Of a stretch of DNA of 64,000 nt, positions 22,301 to 34,300 are shown one piece after another; the first letter of the stretch is position 1, and every line of letters starts with the position of its first letter. Under the pieces are notes generated by a model. It had not been told where the DNA came from. It saw only the letters and a list, made by a program, of their open reading frames with translations, and ran no database searches. The position numbers and the translations under genes were made by a program. Source of the DNA: Salvator merianae (lineage: Eukaryota > Chordata > Lepidosauria > Squamata > Teiidae); contig QVOM02000073.1 in the NCBI GenBank assembly GCA_003586115.2, forward strand, positions 49,551,650 to 49,615,649, in the 5' to 3' direction.

Positions 22301-25300
22301 ATGTTGTCCCACTGAGCTATGGCAATACTTAGCACTTCTTTCAACTGGATTACGATTATTACATATTGCTATTCTGCAGTGCTCTATTCACCTTATGGTG
22401 CCTTGTTTGAATGAGTCGTATTCTGGTTTAAGCTTCAATAATGTTTTGACTTTAAAATGAGCATATTGTTAATAACACGTTCTCATTATTTAAACTCCCT
22501 TTTAAGAAACACTTATTTTTCACAGTTCCTGAGTGTCTGAACTTGCATGAAGTCAGCTACTGTACACAAACTCTGGCTCTTAATTAAATATCCTTCTGAC
22601 ATAGATACAGAAAGAGAAGTCTGGCTAATGTCATAAAGTCCATTTACTGCTTTCTAAGTATTTTTTCCATGTCAAGGTTTGAGAAGCAAGCTCTATTTGT
22701 ATCTTGGACATGGATGAAAGCATGCAAAAGTTTTCCACTTTAATTATGTATTTTATTTCCAAAAGAAATACATATATTATTCCATATATGAAATATTTAT
22801 ATTAAAAAGTGTGTTTATTATAATATTTTCCTCCTGATTACTCAGCTTATCTGTAACCATCTTGACAGTTAATTGGATCATAACTCCTGCACATCTACAC
22901 AGCACAACTGAAGCACTGCCATTGCTTCACAAACTTCCCATATTATATGTAGGTCAAAATATTGTATCCCTGTGTCAAAACCACCACAATAGACATCATA
23001 CAGAAGAAATACAAGGACATGATAGTTGAAGGTGGAGGAGTGGTGGTACAAAGGGGAGAAGGAGAAGGTTCTTTGGGGAGCAAACTAGGATGAAAAATAA
23101 GATGAAGTTTGATATGTTTAGGAAGCTTTAAAGGAAAGGTAATGTATTAATTTCCTGCACAGCTTTAAAATGGCCAATGAAATGGGCTAAGTCAATTTAA
23201 GGTGATGAGTGGAAAGGTACACTGAATGACCTACAGATCTCTCAGGGTTTTCTGTGCCACTTTAGACCGTTCCAAAGAGGAATGCAGTTCTGCCAAAAGT
23301 GAAGCAGGAGGAAATAGAGGAAGGGGCATTAACAGTGGGAACTAAAAGAAGCAAAACCAACAAGTCAGTGCCAGACACAGCTTTAAAAGGAAAAATGTGA
23401 AGAGGAATAAACAGAGATTACAAGCAAATTCAGATGCGTCAGATAGGTAAACCAATCATCCTGTCCCTGGGCTTAGTGGGAGAAGGCTATGGTTGGAATT
23501 AACCTTGAGGCTTGGAGTGAGCCATTTTTGACATGCTATAAATGGAAAAAGAGTTACATAAATTCAATGTCCTTAGGCAGACTAGGCCACCAATAGATGC
23601 ATTGTATAGCCAACAATATTTTGAGAAAGTCATAATGGCCGACAGTATGAGCATCATGATGATAATGCAAAACTTTAGAATTAAGAGTAGAGAGGATATA
23701 AAGCTTATCATCTTTAGTAGGAAGGTTCAGCTTTATGAGTCTGAAACCAATCATCCATTCTGAGGTGCTCAGCAATTTCATCTAATAGAAATTTGAAGTG
23801 CAGCTGCCACAAGGCTGAGTTGTTTCACTGAGAGAAACATGATATTGAAGCTTGCGAGAGAGAACATCCACCAAATTAATGAGTGTTCCCTTAATGTACT
23901 TAAAAGTATAGTCAAAATGAAAATGAGCAAAGAAGGTAGCTTAGTGAAGCTGCCTTGGGGAAAGGCGATGGAGTGTCTGCAGAGCTAGCAGGTTTTTATG
24001 ATCCATGTAGATTTCAAAGGTGAGTTGCACTCCTTCCAAATACTGCCCCCAAATTCCCAAACAATGTTTGTCCCTAATAATTCATGGTCCCATATTATGC
24101 AATTCTGTTTTGCAGTGTTAATTGAGACAGAAAAGCACATTGTCAGTATCAGGATTAGTTTGGAGAAGCATCCAGTACTGCAACATCACTGACATTGTAT
24201 TGGATTACAAACAGCTGGGAAGGATCAGGGTGTTTTAGTACCAGCTCTTTCATGAATAGTAGCTTAAGCTTGAAAAAGTCAACTGACAGTACTCAGATTA
24301 ATTGAATTTAGGGAAGTGGTTGCATTTACAGTCACCTTTTGTCTTTTTATTGGAGCCTCCTTTAAGGAGGGAGATGGTTAGGGCAACCACATCAGCAAAA
24401 CTGTGGATGAATTTCCTGTAGAAGCTGGCAAAGCCCAAAAAGCTGTGAATCTGTCTGCAAGTGAAAGGGGCTTCCCAATCAAACACCACAGTAATTTTGT
24501 TTGGGTCTTTTGCAATACCCTTATCAGATATATAGTAGCCTAGAAAGTCTAGTTTGTTCAGGTGTAATTCATGGATAGAAAGTTCAGTATATAGCTGGTG
24601 CTTTCTGAGTCTCTCTAACATGAGTCAAACATGATTGACATGGGTCACCACATCAGATGAGAAAATAATCAAATCATCCAGATAAATAATCAGAAAGATA
24701 TCCAGCATATCCTTGAAGATATTCAGCTTATCTTTGAAGACATCATTGATAAAATTCTGAAAACCCATGGACTTGATGCTGAGACTAAAGGACATCACTA
24801 ATTATTTAAATTGACCATAACATATGTAGAATGCTGTCTTCCACTCATATCCCTCCCTTATCTGTATATGGTGATATGGTTCTCTGAGATCAAGTTTGGT
24901 GAAAACCTGTGCTTGCTGAAGCCTGTTAAGAAGGTTGCTAATAACCAACAAAGGGTAGTGATTTTTAAAGGAAATCTTGTTTAGAGCCCTGTAACCTGTA
25001 TGAAGTTCACTACTTTTTTTTTTTGACAAGGAAGACAGGTGATAAATGGGGCAAATGAAACTGTAGACTAAATTTTTGTCTATGAATTCTTTTAAGGCAA
25101 GCAATTCTGTTTTAGTCATTTGGATAAATATGACTATTAGGAAGCTCTACTCTGGATAATAATTTGATGGCACAGTCAAAAGGGCAGGAGGAAAAGGAAG
25201 AGTATTTGTCTTTGATTCTGCAAAGACATCTGGAAAGTCCCCATATTCTGTAGGTAATTGATTTTTTGGTTGCTCATGTGCAGTGGCACAAAGTGGAGTA

Positions 25301-28300
25301 GTCTTTGCCCACAAATGGAATATCTGGGCATACTACTGACAGTTGTTAATCATTTGCATGAAAATGACATTTATTAGAGATAAATCTAATTACCCACTTA
25401 TTCCATATCAAGTGCAGACCATGACTTTAGAGTCAATCAAAACCTAAAGCACTGGATAATAACAGATATGAAGGTAAACCAACAGTCCCTTGCAAAGGAT
25501 AGATCCAGAAATCTACAGAATGAAGAATTAAAGGAGCTATATGTTGTTTTATTAAGCAGTCTAAAACAATGACTTTGTCACTGCAATAATATGAATATAC
25601 TTCTCTCTATATACATTTCTATTATCAATTTGAAGCAAATATTAACATAAAATAGGCATGAAGTTACAAATATAATCTCATACTAGACAATAAAATATAC
25701 AATATAACCAATGTTGAAAGGTGCAACTTTAGCAGAAATATAGCTGTGCAGAATTGTGGCAAGCAATGTGCAGATGCACATATAGTTTGCATAACAAATG
25801 ATTTCTAACAAATCAATAACTGCATGGTAATGTAGCTCAAGCAGTTGTGAATGAGGACAGATGCATTTTGAACTCAGACGGACTTCAGTGGCTTTCTGAT
25901 TGGCTTTATAGATGCAAATTAATAGTCTTGGGGTAGTCTTCAGAACCCTCACAGCGTGACCACTAAAGACTCAGTGCAGCAATAGGTAAAATTTTAAAAT
26001 AGTAGTGACAGAATGTTGCTCACATTCGCTTGTGGAATAAATTAATGTAAGCTCATTAATCTAATCCATAAGCAAAGGTGGCAGCATTCTGGCACATCAC
26101 TGGCCCTTTGGGAATTTTGGAGCCCTCAGAGGTGACAAAAACAGTGGGGCTGCCAATTAAAGTAAGTAAATTAAATTTATCTACTAAAATGGATTCATTC
26201 ATGCTTTTGCTCGTTCCATAGTAAACTAGAGCTTGAACTGCAAATTCACTTGATTCAGAGATGGTGAAAAACAGCATTAATACCAAATGCTTGAGGAAAA
26301 CTCCCATGTTAGTGATGGGTCCCTTCTCAGGCCAGACATTCTTGTTTCCTGACTCTGATGAATCTAGATGTTGAACTTCAGTAGAATTTGCTGGGAGATC
26401 TGGTATTTGGTCACTTTAGTGTCGATGGCCACTGCAACTGGACTATCTGTCTTGGGCTTAGGATCCTTTGCCTCTTTGGGTAGATTAGGGACTGTCTATA
26501 GTTTATGGGTGCAATCAGTTACTGAATGTCCTGCAGTTCTGCAGTACAAACATAATCCTGCCATCCTGCACTGGTTATGCCGATCTGCTGACAAACATGC
26601 ATGTCCAGCCAAGGGTGTGCTAGATCCTGCTGAAGGAGAAGTAGATTTTTTGACCAAAGTAAGCACTTTACCAGTGGCCAACTGTTAGTTGACCAGCCTA
26701 CTCTCCAGTCTAGCAGCCAAGTTCACCCAGTCATCCAGAGCCTGGGGCTCATCATGGTGCAGTGCTAACACCTTCAGCTCTGAATTCAAACCAGACAAGT
26801 CTCTCCCAAAACAGCCACCTCAGCCACCAGCATTTGAAACCCAGAGGCATAAGCTGCCACGGATTCTTTCCCTTGTTTTACCTTCTGATACCACTATATA
26901 TGATCTCTGTGCGCTGGGTTCTGATATTGTGCATGCAGCTTTTCACAGCTTTTGAGCCAATTTGTACTCTACATTATGGGCATTTCAGCAATGACTGTTC
27001 AAATCAGTCTCCAGAAGAATTCCTTCTCCTGAAACACCTTTTGTATGTTTTGTTTCCCCTTCAGGTGGCTGATCTCATTATTTTGGCCATCTATACAACA
27101 GAGTTTCTACTGAATGTTTATCTGGATCCCATCCAGTACTGGAAGGATGGTTATAAGCGATTTGATGCAGCTGTCCTTTTTATTGCTTATCTTCCATACA
27201 CCATTGATAGAAGTGACCCTAAAATGCACCATACCGCAACTGTGCTGAAAGGATTCCAAGCGCTCCGGGTTCTCAAACTTATCTACTATAGCTCAGGAAT
27301 GTCGGTAAATGGAAGTAGTTTTGTTATTGGCGACAAAAGAAAGCATCAGTAACAGCTTTAACTTTTTTCTTGTGATCCAATCAATTTGTCATTCCTTCTG
27401 ATTGCTAAGCAGGGAAGCTCCCAAACCTAGCTTGACCTCTGATGATTACTTGGATGCATCCATACAAGGTTTTTTGTTTTTTAATATACGCATAACAATG
27501 TGGAAATAGTTTGCCATTGTTTTTGCCCTGATGGCAGTAGGAGGTGGTTTGCCTCTTGAATTCCACTTCCTGGGAGGCTGCAAGCAGAGCAAGCTGCAGT
27601 TCTGTGCCAACCCACCTGAAAATTGGCACAAGTGAACATAATGAGTTATGCACACACTAGCAACCCTTATTGGCAAGAGTGGTGCAAACCGGAGTCTGTA
27701 CTCTACTAGCCATGCCATATGTCATCTATTTCCAGAGCCTGCCCTTTATTTTGATTTTTAAATGCTGCCCAGGGAAAATTTTCATACATCCAGAAATGTC
27801 CATGATTTTTCCTTCACTGGAAGCTTACTGCATGGTGCGTCCTCTTGATACCACCTGCCCAAACACAGCAAAAATTACCTGTGACTTCTTGGCTGATTTC
27901 AGTTGTGTTTGGTTAGTTTTGCTGCTACATTTTACCTAATGTGGAGCATGTGGACCCTTGTGTCGAGGCAAAAAGTTTACTATATTTGAAGGTTTTCCCC
28001 CCTCAAATTATTTTTAGCCTTAGTGCTGTTTGCTTTTGTTTAGAGAGGAGGAGGAGAAGGAGAAAAAGAGAAGGTGCGTTTAAAATCATGTTGTAAATCA
28101 AATATAAATTCCTATTGAATAGTAAAGAGGAAGAACTATACATTATTTAATTTTTATTATGTATCAGCAGACTCGTGTGTATTTTTCCTCAATCACAAAA
28201 GGAAAAAGCTTGGTTCTTTGCAGAGATGAAGTGTTTGAAGTTGATTTGTACCAGAATGTTTTACTTCTAATGCATTTTTTAAAAACCTTTCTTGCCTTTT

Positions 28301-31300
28301 TGTTAAGAAATGAACAAAAAGGGATGAAAAGTGGGAAGGGAAGATAGAGAAACCTTAAAATTATGCTGTAAATAAAATCTGAACTTCTCTAAAATGAACA
28401 CAGAGGGGACATGGCTCTTATATATCTGTTGCCGACCTGTCCTCAATCACCAATGGAAAAAGCTTGATGCTTTCCAGCTTCCAGTTTTAAATGCTCTTGA
28501 AAACAACTTTAGCTCTTATTTTTTTAAAATGTCTAACTGCATTGTTATGCCTAAATCCACAGTCAGGGTAGAACTATCCAGCAGTAAATTGCTCTTTCTC
28601 AAGTTGCAATATTATTTAATTGGTGCGTGTCATAGAGTTGCCATAAACTGCATGCACTCTTTGTCATCTGCACACATCAAAGTACTTTGATGTGATAAAA
28701 ACATGGGATTACAGCGCAAAGTTCCGTTCTTCTTTGTCGTCGTCTTCTTGGTGATACTCTATCTTGATTCAAGCAGCAATAATTCTCTCCTCGTAGTGAA
28801 CAAAGGAAGGTTTTATTCTGACTCCAGTGATTACAGCTCAGGGTAACTGAACTTTGCTGAGAATCCAATGGGTTGTATTGCTATGTAATATATACCCCCG
28901 TCCATCGGCCCCCTCAGAACAAAGTAACTGGTTTTGGGATTGATTGCCTTTGAAGTGCACCCTCAGTGCTGTCCCACCTTGCCCTTCCCTGCCTTAAGGT
29001 AACGAATTGCAGCTGCAGTACCAATGGACTTTCCTGCCTTGGCGTTTTCCCGCTTTAATCAACAGCAAAGTCAAGTCCCTGCTAAGGAAAAGCCCATGCC
29101 AGGCACAATGTGCTTGACAGCATCAGCTTTGCTTTCAGAGACATGGCAAAGCGCTTCTGCAGGCTGAAATAGAGAATTGGCTTTGATGGCTTGACTTGGC
29201 TAAAACTGCCACACCTGCCTTGTGACAAGGGATGCACACACTCTTTGTCCTATGCACACCTGTGTCATAATCCACCAGGGATAAAACGTTTAAAATATTC
29301 TTTAAAAATGGACAAATTCTGCAAGCTGGGTAACACAGCCTTTCATTATTAACTGCTAAATTTATTCTTAACCTTTAAAAAAGACTTTGGATTGTGTTTA
29401 GTTACTAGAAATCTCTTTATTTAAGGATTAAATGAGCTTTTCATTCATTTTCATTTTCATTTCCATTTCCATTTCCATTTCTATATATTTATATCCTGCT
29501 CTTTACCAAATGGTCCCAGGGCAGGTCACAGCATTCATAAAAACATAAAACATCAATAAAATTAATATATCAATTTAACAGTATCAAACCAGCTGAAAAC
29601 CCTACCCAAGCCAGCACCAAATGGGCACTGCCCTTAGGGCACCAGCCTTCGACTGCTGACTCCGTTCTCTGCTGCCTAATTAGTAGCTGCCTGATCCCAC
29701 CCCCGATAGTCGCAGGTGAAGCTGCTCAAGCCGGCAGTTCAAGGCAGCAATGATTACCTTGGATAATTTCTGTTTTGTGGAAAATTGTCTTTTATTTATA
29801 CATGTTATGCTTTTCTGGTTTTGATCACTCAGAAGATGTCAGGTAAAGTAAAAACTGTTGTTTCTTCTGGTTGGTAGTGGTTGTTGTTGGATATCATTGA
29901 GTTGGGGCTAACTCCTGGTTGACTGCATGGCTATTTCCATGGACACCACTGTGAGATTTTCTTGACAAAGAGACAGAAATGGCCATTGCCTACTTCCAGG
30001 GGGTGGCTGGGGCTGAAACCTTCAACTGTCTCCTTCCATGGAGTTTACCAATGAGCTACAGTCACTGCCCCATCCTGAACGGGTAGAATCATACTGCAGT
30101 AGGAGGTCAGGAAAACACTTTCTGAGGGACAAGTGAAATAGTCAGCATCTGGTCCCACCTCTGCAATCCCATTAGACTCCATGTAGTTGGAACTGTGTGA
30201 CATCCCCAGCATCCACTGCCACAAGGTGTCCTCTTTTCTGGATGTTCAAGTTTGGCAACCCTAGGCCAGGATTGCCCCCAGTTTCGTTGGAACTGCCGAG
30301 TGCTTGCAGCACAGCTAGGTCATAATCCAGGGAAGAGGTTACTTTATTAGATGTGCCTACATGTGCATATTTATACAGGACCATTAACCAGCGATGGCCC
30401 GTGACTTTAAGGGCGGGTGTTTGCGCCCTGTGCCCCACTCACCATGGCTGTTCACAGGGCCTCCAAGGCTCTGTACTGCTGCAGCAGGTTGCTTAGTGAC
30501 CTGCTGCTGCAGTACCGAAGCCCAGAGGCCCTATGAACAGCCATGGCGCATGGGGCACGGGGCGCAAACACCCGCCCTTAAAGTCACAGGCTGTCACTGC
30601 CACTAACCAATGTGGCTAAGGATAATGGCAGCTGAAGTCCACATAAGGGAAGTTTTCCAGACTTTTCATGGTTGTAAACTTTTGAATTAATGCTGACTAA
30701 CAATCTATTTGGTTGTAATCCAGAGCAATCAATCAATTAATCAAGCCAATTATTCAGTTAAGTTTAGCCATTGTGTATCAGCCAATCAACACGGATGAAG
30801 ACATACTCAAAACAAGTATACACTTAGGCAAAATAATGATATATATGCATGTCTATGCACAAGCATATAAATTCCAACTCACCATCTAAAGACTGTTGAC
30901 TCAGGCTTTCTGCTGGCAACCTTGGAGGTTTAGTTTTCAGTAGGGAGCTAATCTGTGTAGTGGCTGCTCAGTGCAAGCTTCTGCTTGTCATTAATTGGCT
31001 TGTGGGAGGAGGGAGGTTCACCAGAAGTGGGACATTTATGGGCACAAAGCTCTTATAATGATCACTTTTGAGCCTTTATCCTTCTACTTTTGATCTTGGA
31101 CTTCAGTTATCACCAGGTTTTTATATGCTAATTATCCAGTGTTTCTGGAAAAAGGGTTGGGAAGGGGGTATATAAAACAACCAGCAGCATATAGAAAGTG
31201 GATCAGGCATTTCTATTTATGTGTGCTAATAATTCTGGAAAAAAAGAAATGCTTCATGTTAAAAATGGAAAGAGAAAAAACTGGTTTAAACAGTTAGAAA

Positions 31301-34300
31301 GTCCTTTCTCGAACATCTGATTGAGAACTAATGCTTTGATTATGTGAATCTGAGCTCGCAGAACTTTATTGCATAGATCTTTACTGAACTAAAGTTACAG
31401 TTTATGTTAGCTTATTTTAAGGTAAGCACTACTGAAGTCAATGCGGTCTATTTAATTTTTTATCTCTTGCCTTTTCTCCATGGAGCCCAAAGGAATGCAC
31501 CCTGTTCTCCGCCCCTCTATTTTATCCTCACAACAGCCTTGTGAGGTAAGGTAGGCTGGGACCCCACGAGCAGCTCAAGGTTACCAGGGGAGTTTTCACA
31601 GCCCAGTAGGGGGATTTGAACCCAGGAAGTCTGAAGTTCTAGCCTGGAGCATTAACTGCTATTTTACAGTGGACTTGCTTTTGCATTGCCTTGTTCGATT
31701 TCCATACAAAGGGCACTGGTTAGTAGGGGCAAAATATGATTATTACCAACGTTTTTGGAGGGAGACGTGGCCAACTGCTGCTGAATTTGGTGTTTATTAT
31801 TGCACTCCATGGATATTTGGGATTGTCATTTGGATGCTTAGAGAAGCCTTTCTTTGTCTGAGGCCCATTCGACCCTAGGTACACCTCTGCTGATTAGGGA
31901 GTAAGTACTGTTGAATAAGATGGGATTTTTGTTTGAGTAAACATGTTCAGAATTGTACTTTGAGATTATGTAAATTATTATTTACATAATTATTGAGAAT
32001 TACTCTAAGCCTGGGTGAAGATTCTCTTTTGGAGTGAAGTATTACCACCACTGCCCAAGTAATTAGACTTAATTCTTGTGACTCAAAGTTCTGTTACAAT
32101 TTGCTGGTGCTTGAAGAAAAGCAGATCCAGCCCCCACAAAAATCTATTTTGTGCTCTAATGAGGTTTTTGGAAGTTTTTACATTTGCATGTGCATTACAG
32201 TGTATTAATTGTAACCTCAGTTACCCCAAAATTGTATTTAAACTGAAAAATATATAATACATTCTTATTATGGTCCCCTTTTATTAATGCAATGTCTTTA
32301 CAGCTTTTTGCCTTCCACCTTTGTGCAATAAATTTCCACCTTGAGGATATAATCCCTCATTATATTCCACCACAGAGCAGTTCTGTTGGATGCAATCTTG
32401 TTTTGTGATGTAGTCTCCATTCCTCTTTTTCTAGTTTGCAGATAATGTTTAGAGTGCCAGATTCTGAAGCTGCTGTCTCAGGGGATGTTATGAAGGGTTA
32501 ATTTTATCATAGTTTCTAACTTTACATGGCTGAGGAGCACAAGCAAAGCCTGTAATGACAGATGCCACTTAGCATTGCTGTGGATTTTTGAAGGCATAGA
32601 CGAATAATGTGAAGATGGAAAACTGTAGCGAGCTTATTGGGGATAAGTATACAAGGGGTGCTTGCTTCCCTGTCGCTACCACCAGCATTTTATAGCTCTC
32701 TCGTTGGCTGCACCTTAAGGGAGGTTGACTTTTTAAAGATTGTATCTACGGCCCTGATTGACTGAACCACCATTACATAGCTTTATAAAAATGTTCCATG
32801 CTGTGGAGTGTAAATGGGTTTGTTCCTCCTCCTAATTTTGAGAGCTAGTTTCTAATGGCATGATTAAGAGCTTGATCACGCAGGGTGCTAAGCCCATCTT
32901 GGAGAGCTGTTATTTATTTATTTACGTAGCACTTTAAAGGCGTGATCCTTCCCCGGGTTGATGCTTTGGCCACCCAAGGAGGGATTTTCATGGGGCATAA
33001 GAGAGTCTTCCATCTCTCTTTCACCCATGCCAGGTCATTACAGAGAACGGGAAGACCATAAGGACAGTCAAAGTATCTGTCCTAGCCAGCCAAAGACTGC
33101 AAATTTGGACCACATGCTTCTTGACCGAAACTGTGTGACAAAGATATGGGAAACATCCGTCCCTCCCTGTAATGTTCTGTGACATGCTAAGCACCTCTGA
33201 TGAAAGAAATCAGAACTGGTGTGTGCACTTTGGAAAGCAAGGGACCAGTAAACCTTTTCGCGTGTTTTAATATTAAATGCATGTCAGCCACAGTCGAACA
33301 CCAGAAGCTGAAAGCAATGACTGGAATCGCGTGTGTCTGGTGTCAGTTTGCTGCTGCTTCTAACAACTTCTTGGAGGGAGATATTAAAGCAAAGCTTTAA
33401 TATTGTGTCTGATGTAGCCAAGACCACATGGCATATCTGTAGCTGAGTTGTGTCTTGAATTCATTGATGGGATTTCCTATCCTTTAAGCAATATTGGCCT
33501 GCTTTCTTTTTGGAAAGTATGTGGAAGCCACTTCATATCGTTCCTCAATAGGCCATCTTTTAGCCTTTAAAGTTACACAGCAATCCCGAATGCAGGGGTC
33601 TCAAACTTCGGGGCTCCAGATGTTCCTGAACTAGTTCCTAGCATTCCACTCCCAGTGTTCTGTGCAGTCCCAGGCAGTAGAATGCAGGGAGATGCAGTCC
33701 AGAAACATCTGGAGAGCCACAGTTAGAAACACCTGCCTTGATGTCTTATATTTTTAGTGCAGTAAACACTAATGGAATCAGAGTCCAATCACCCCCAGAG
33801 TTACTACTTAGGGGAGGAAGTTCTCTTTTGGTGATTTGACACAGATAATGCTTATTGCTATTAATACTTAAAGAGATCTGTGTACAAGGCAGGTATATTA
33901 AAATAACATGTCTGCAAACATGGTCATTCTACATGGGCCCTGATTAAGGATCCATGTGGTATACTTCTAGTCCTCATAGATCCGCATGCTAGTGTGGATC
34001 TATGAGGCCATGCCCCCTGCTGGTCTGCTCTGTCTCCATTTAACATAGCATGATTGGGATTAAGGAGACCTTAATCTGGATCACTGGCAGACCGGTTTAA
34101 TTGAGTCTACCAGCCCTGATCTGGAATATGCAAAGCTTGAAGAAGGTATGCCTCCTATGTTTGAGACTACCGAGGGTGTCTTTCAGTGCTGCGCCATAGC
34201 ATGCCACTGAAAAGCATCCTCCAGATGCCCTGAGGCTAAGAACTCTTGTTCCTAGCACTCGAAGACGTGGGGATGCAGCTGCATAGCTCATGTGAACTTC

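Larger units (their letters stand above)
23500..26955 (-). mobile_element. Ty3/Gypsy LTR retrotransposon relic
   Basis: Read on the minus strand, the domains come in Gypsy order: gag capsid-like and CCHC knuckle (26900-26496), a protease-like segment (about 26310-26050), reverse transcriptase (about 25260-24300), a decayed RNase H tail (about 23960-23850) and the integrase zinc-binding region (23781-23554). Frames are broken by stops and shifts throughout. The protease-RT spacing of about 800 bp looks long, so a secondary insertion or strong decay is likely around 25270-26000. No LTRs were recognised at either side. It is inactive and antisense to CATSPER3. Confidence 0.85.
21212..27064 (+). 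other. CATSPER3: CATSPER3 intron 2
   Basis: This is a 5853-bp intron. The first about 2.2 kb (21212-23400) shows nothing recognisable beyond AT-rich sequence. From about 23500 to 26955 it is occupied by a minus-strand Ty3/Gypsy relic. The final 100 bp holds the branch-point and polypyrimidine region of exon 3. Confidence 0.7.
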
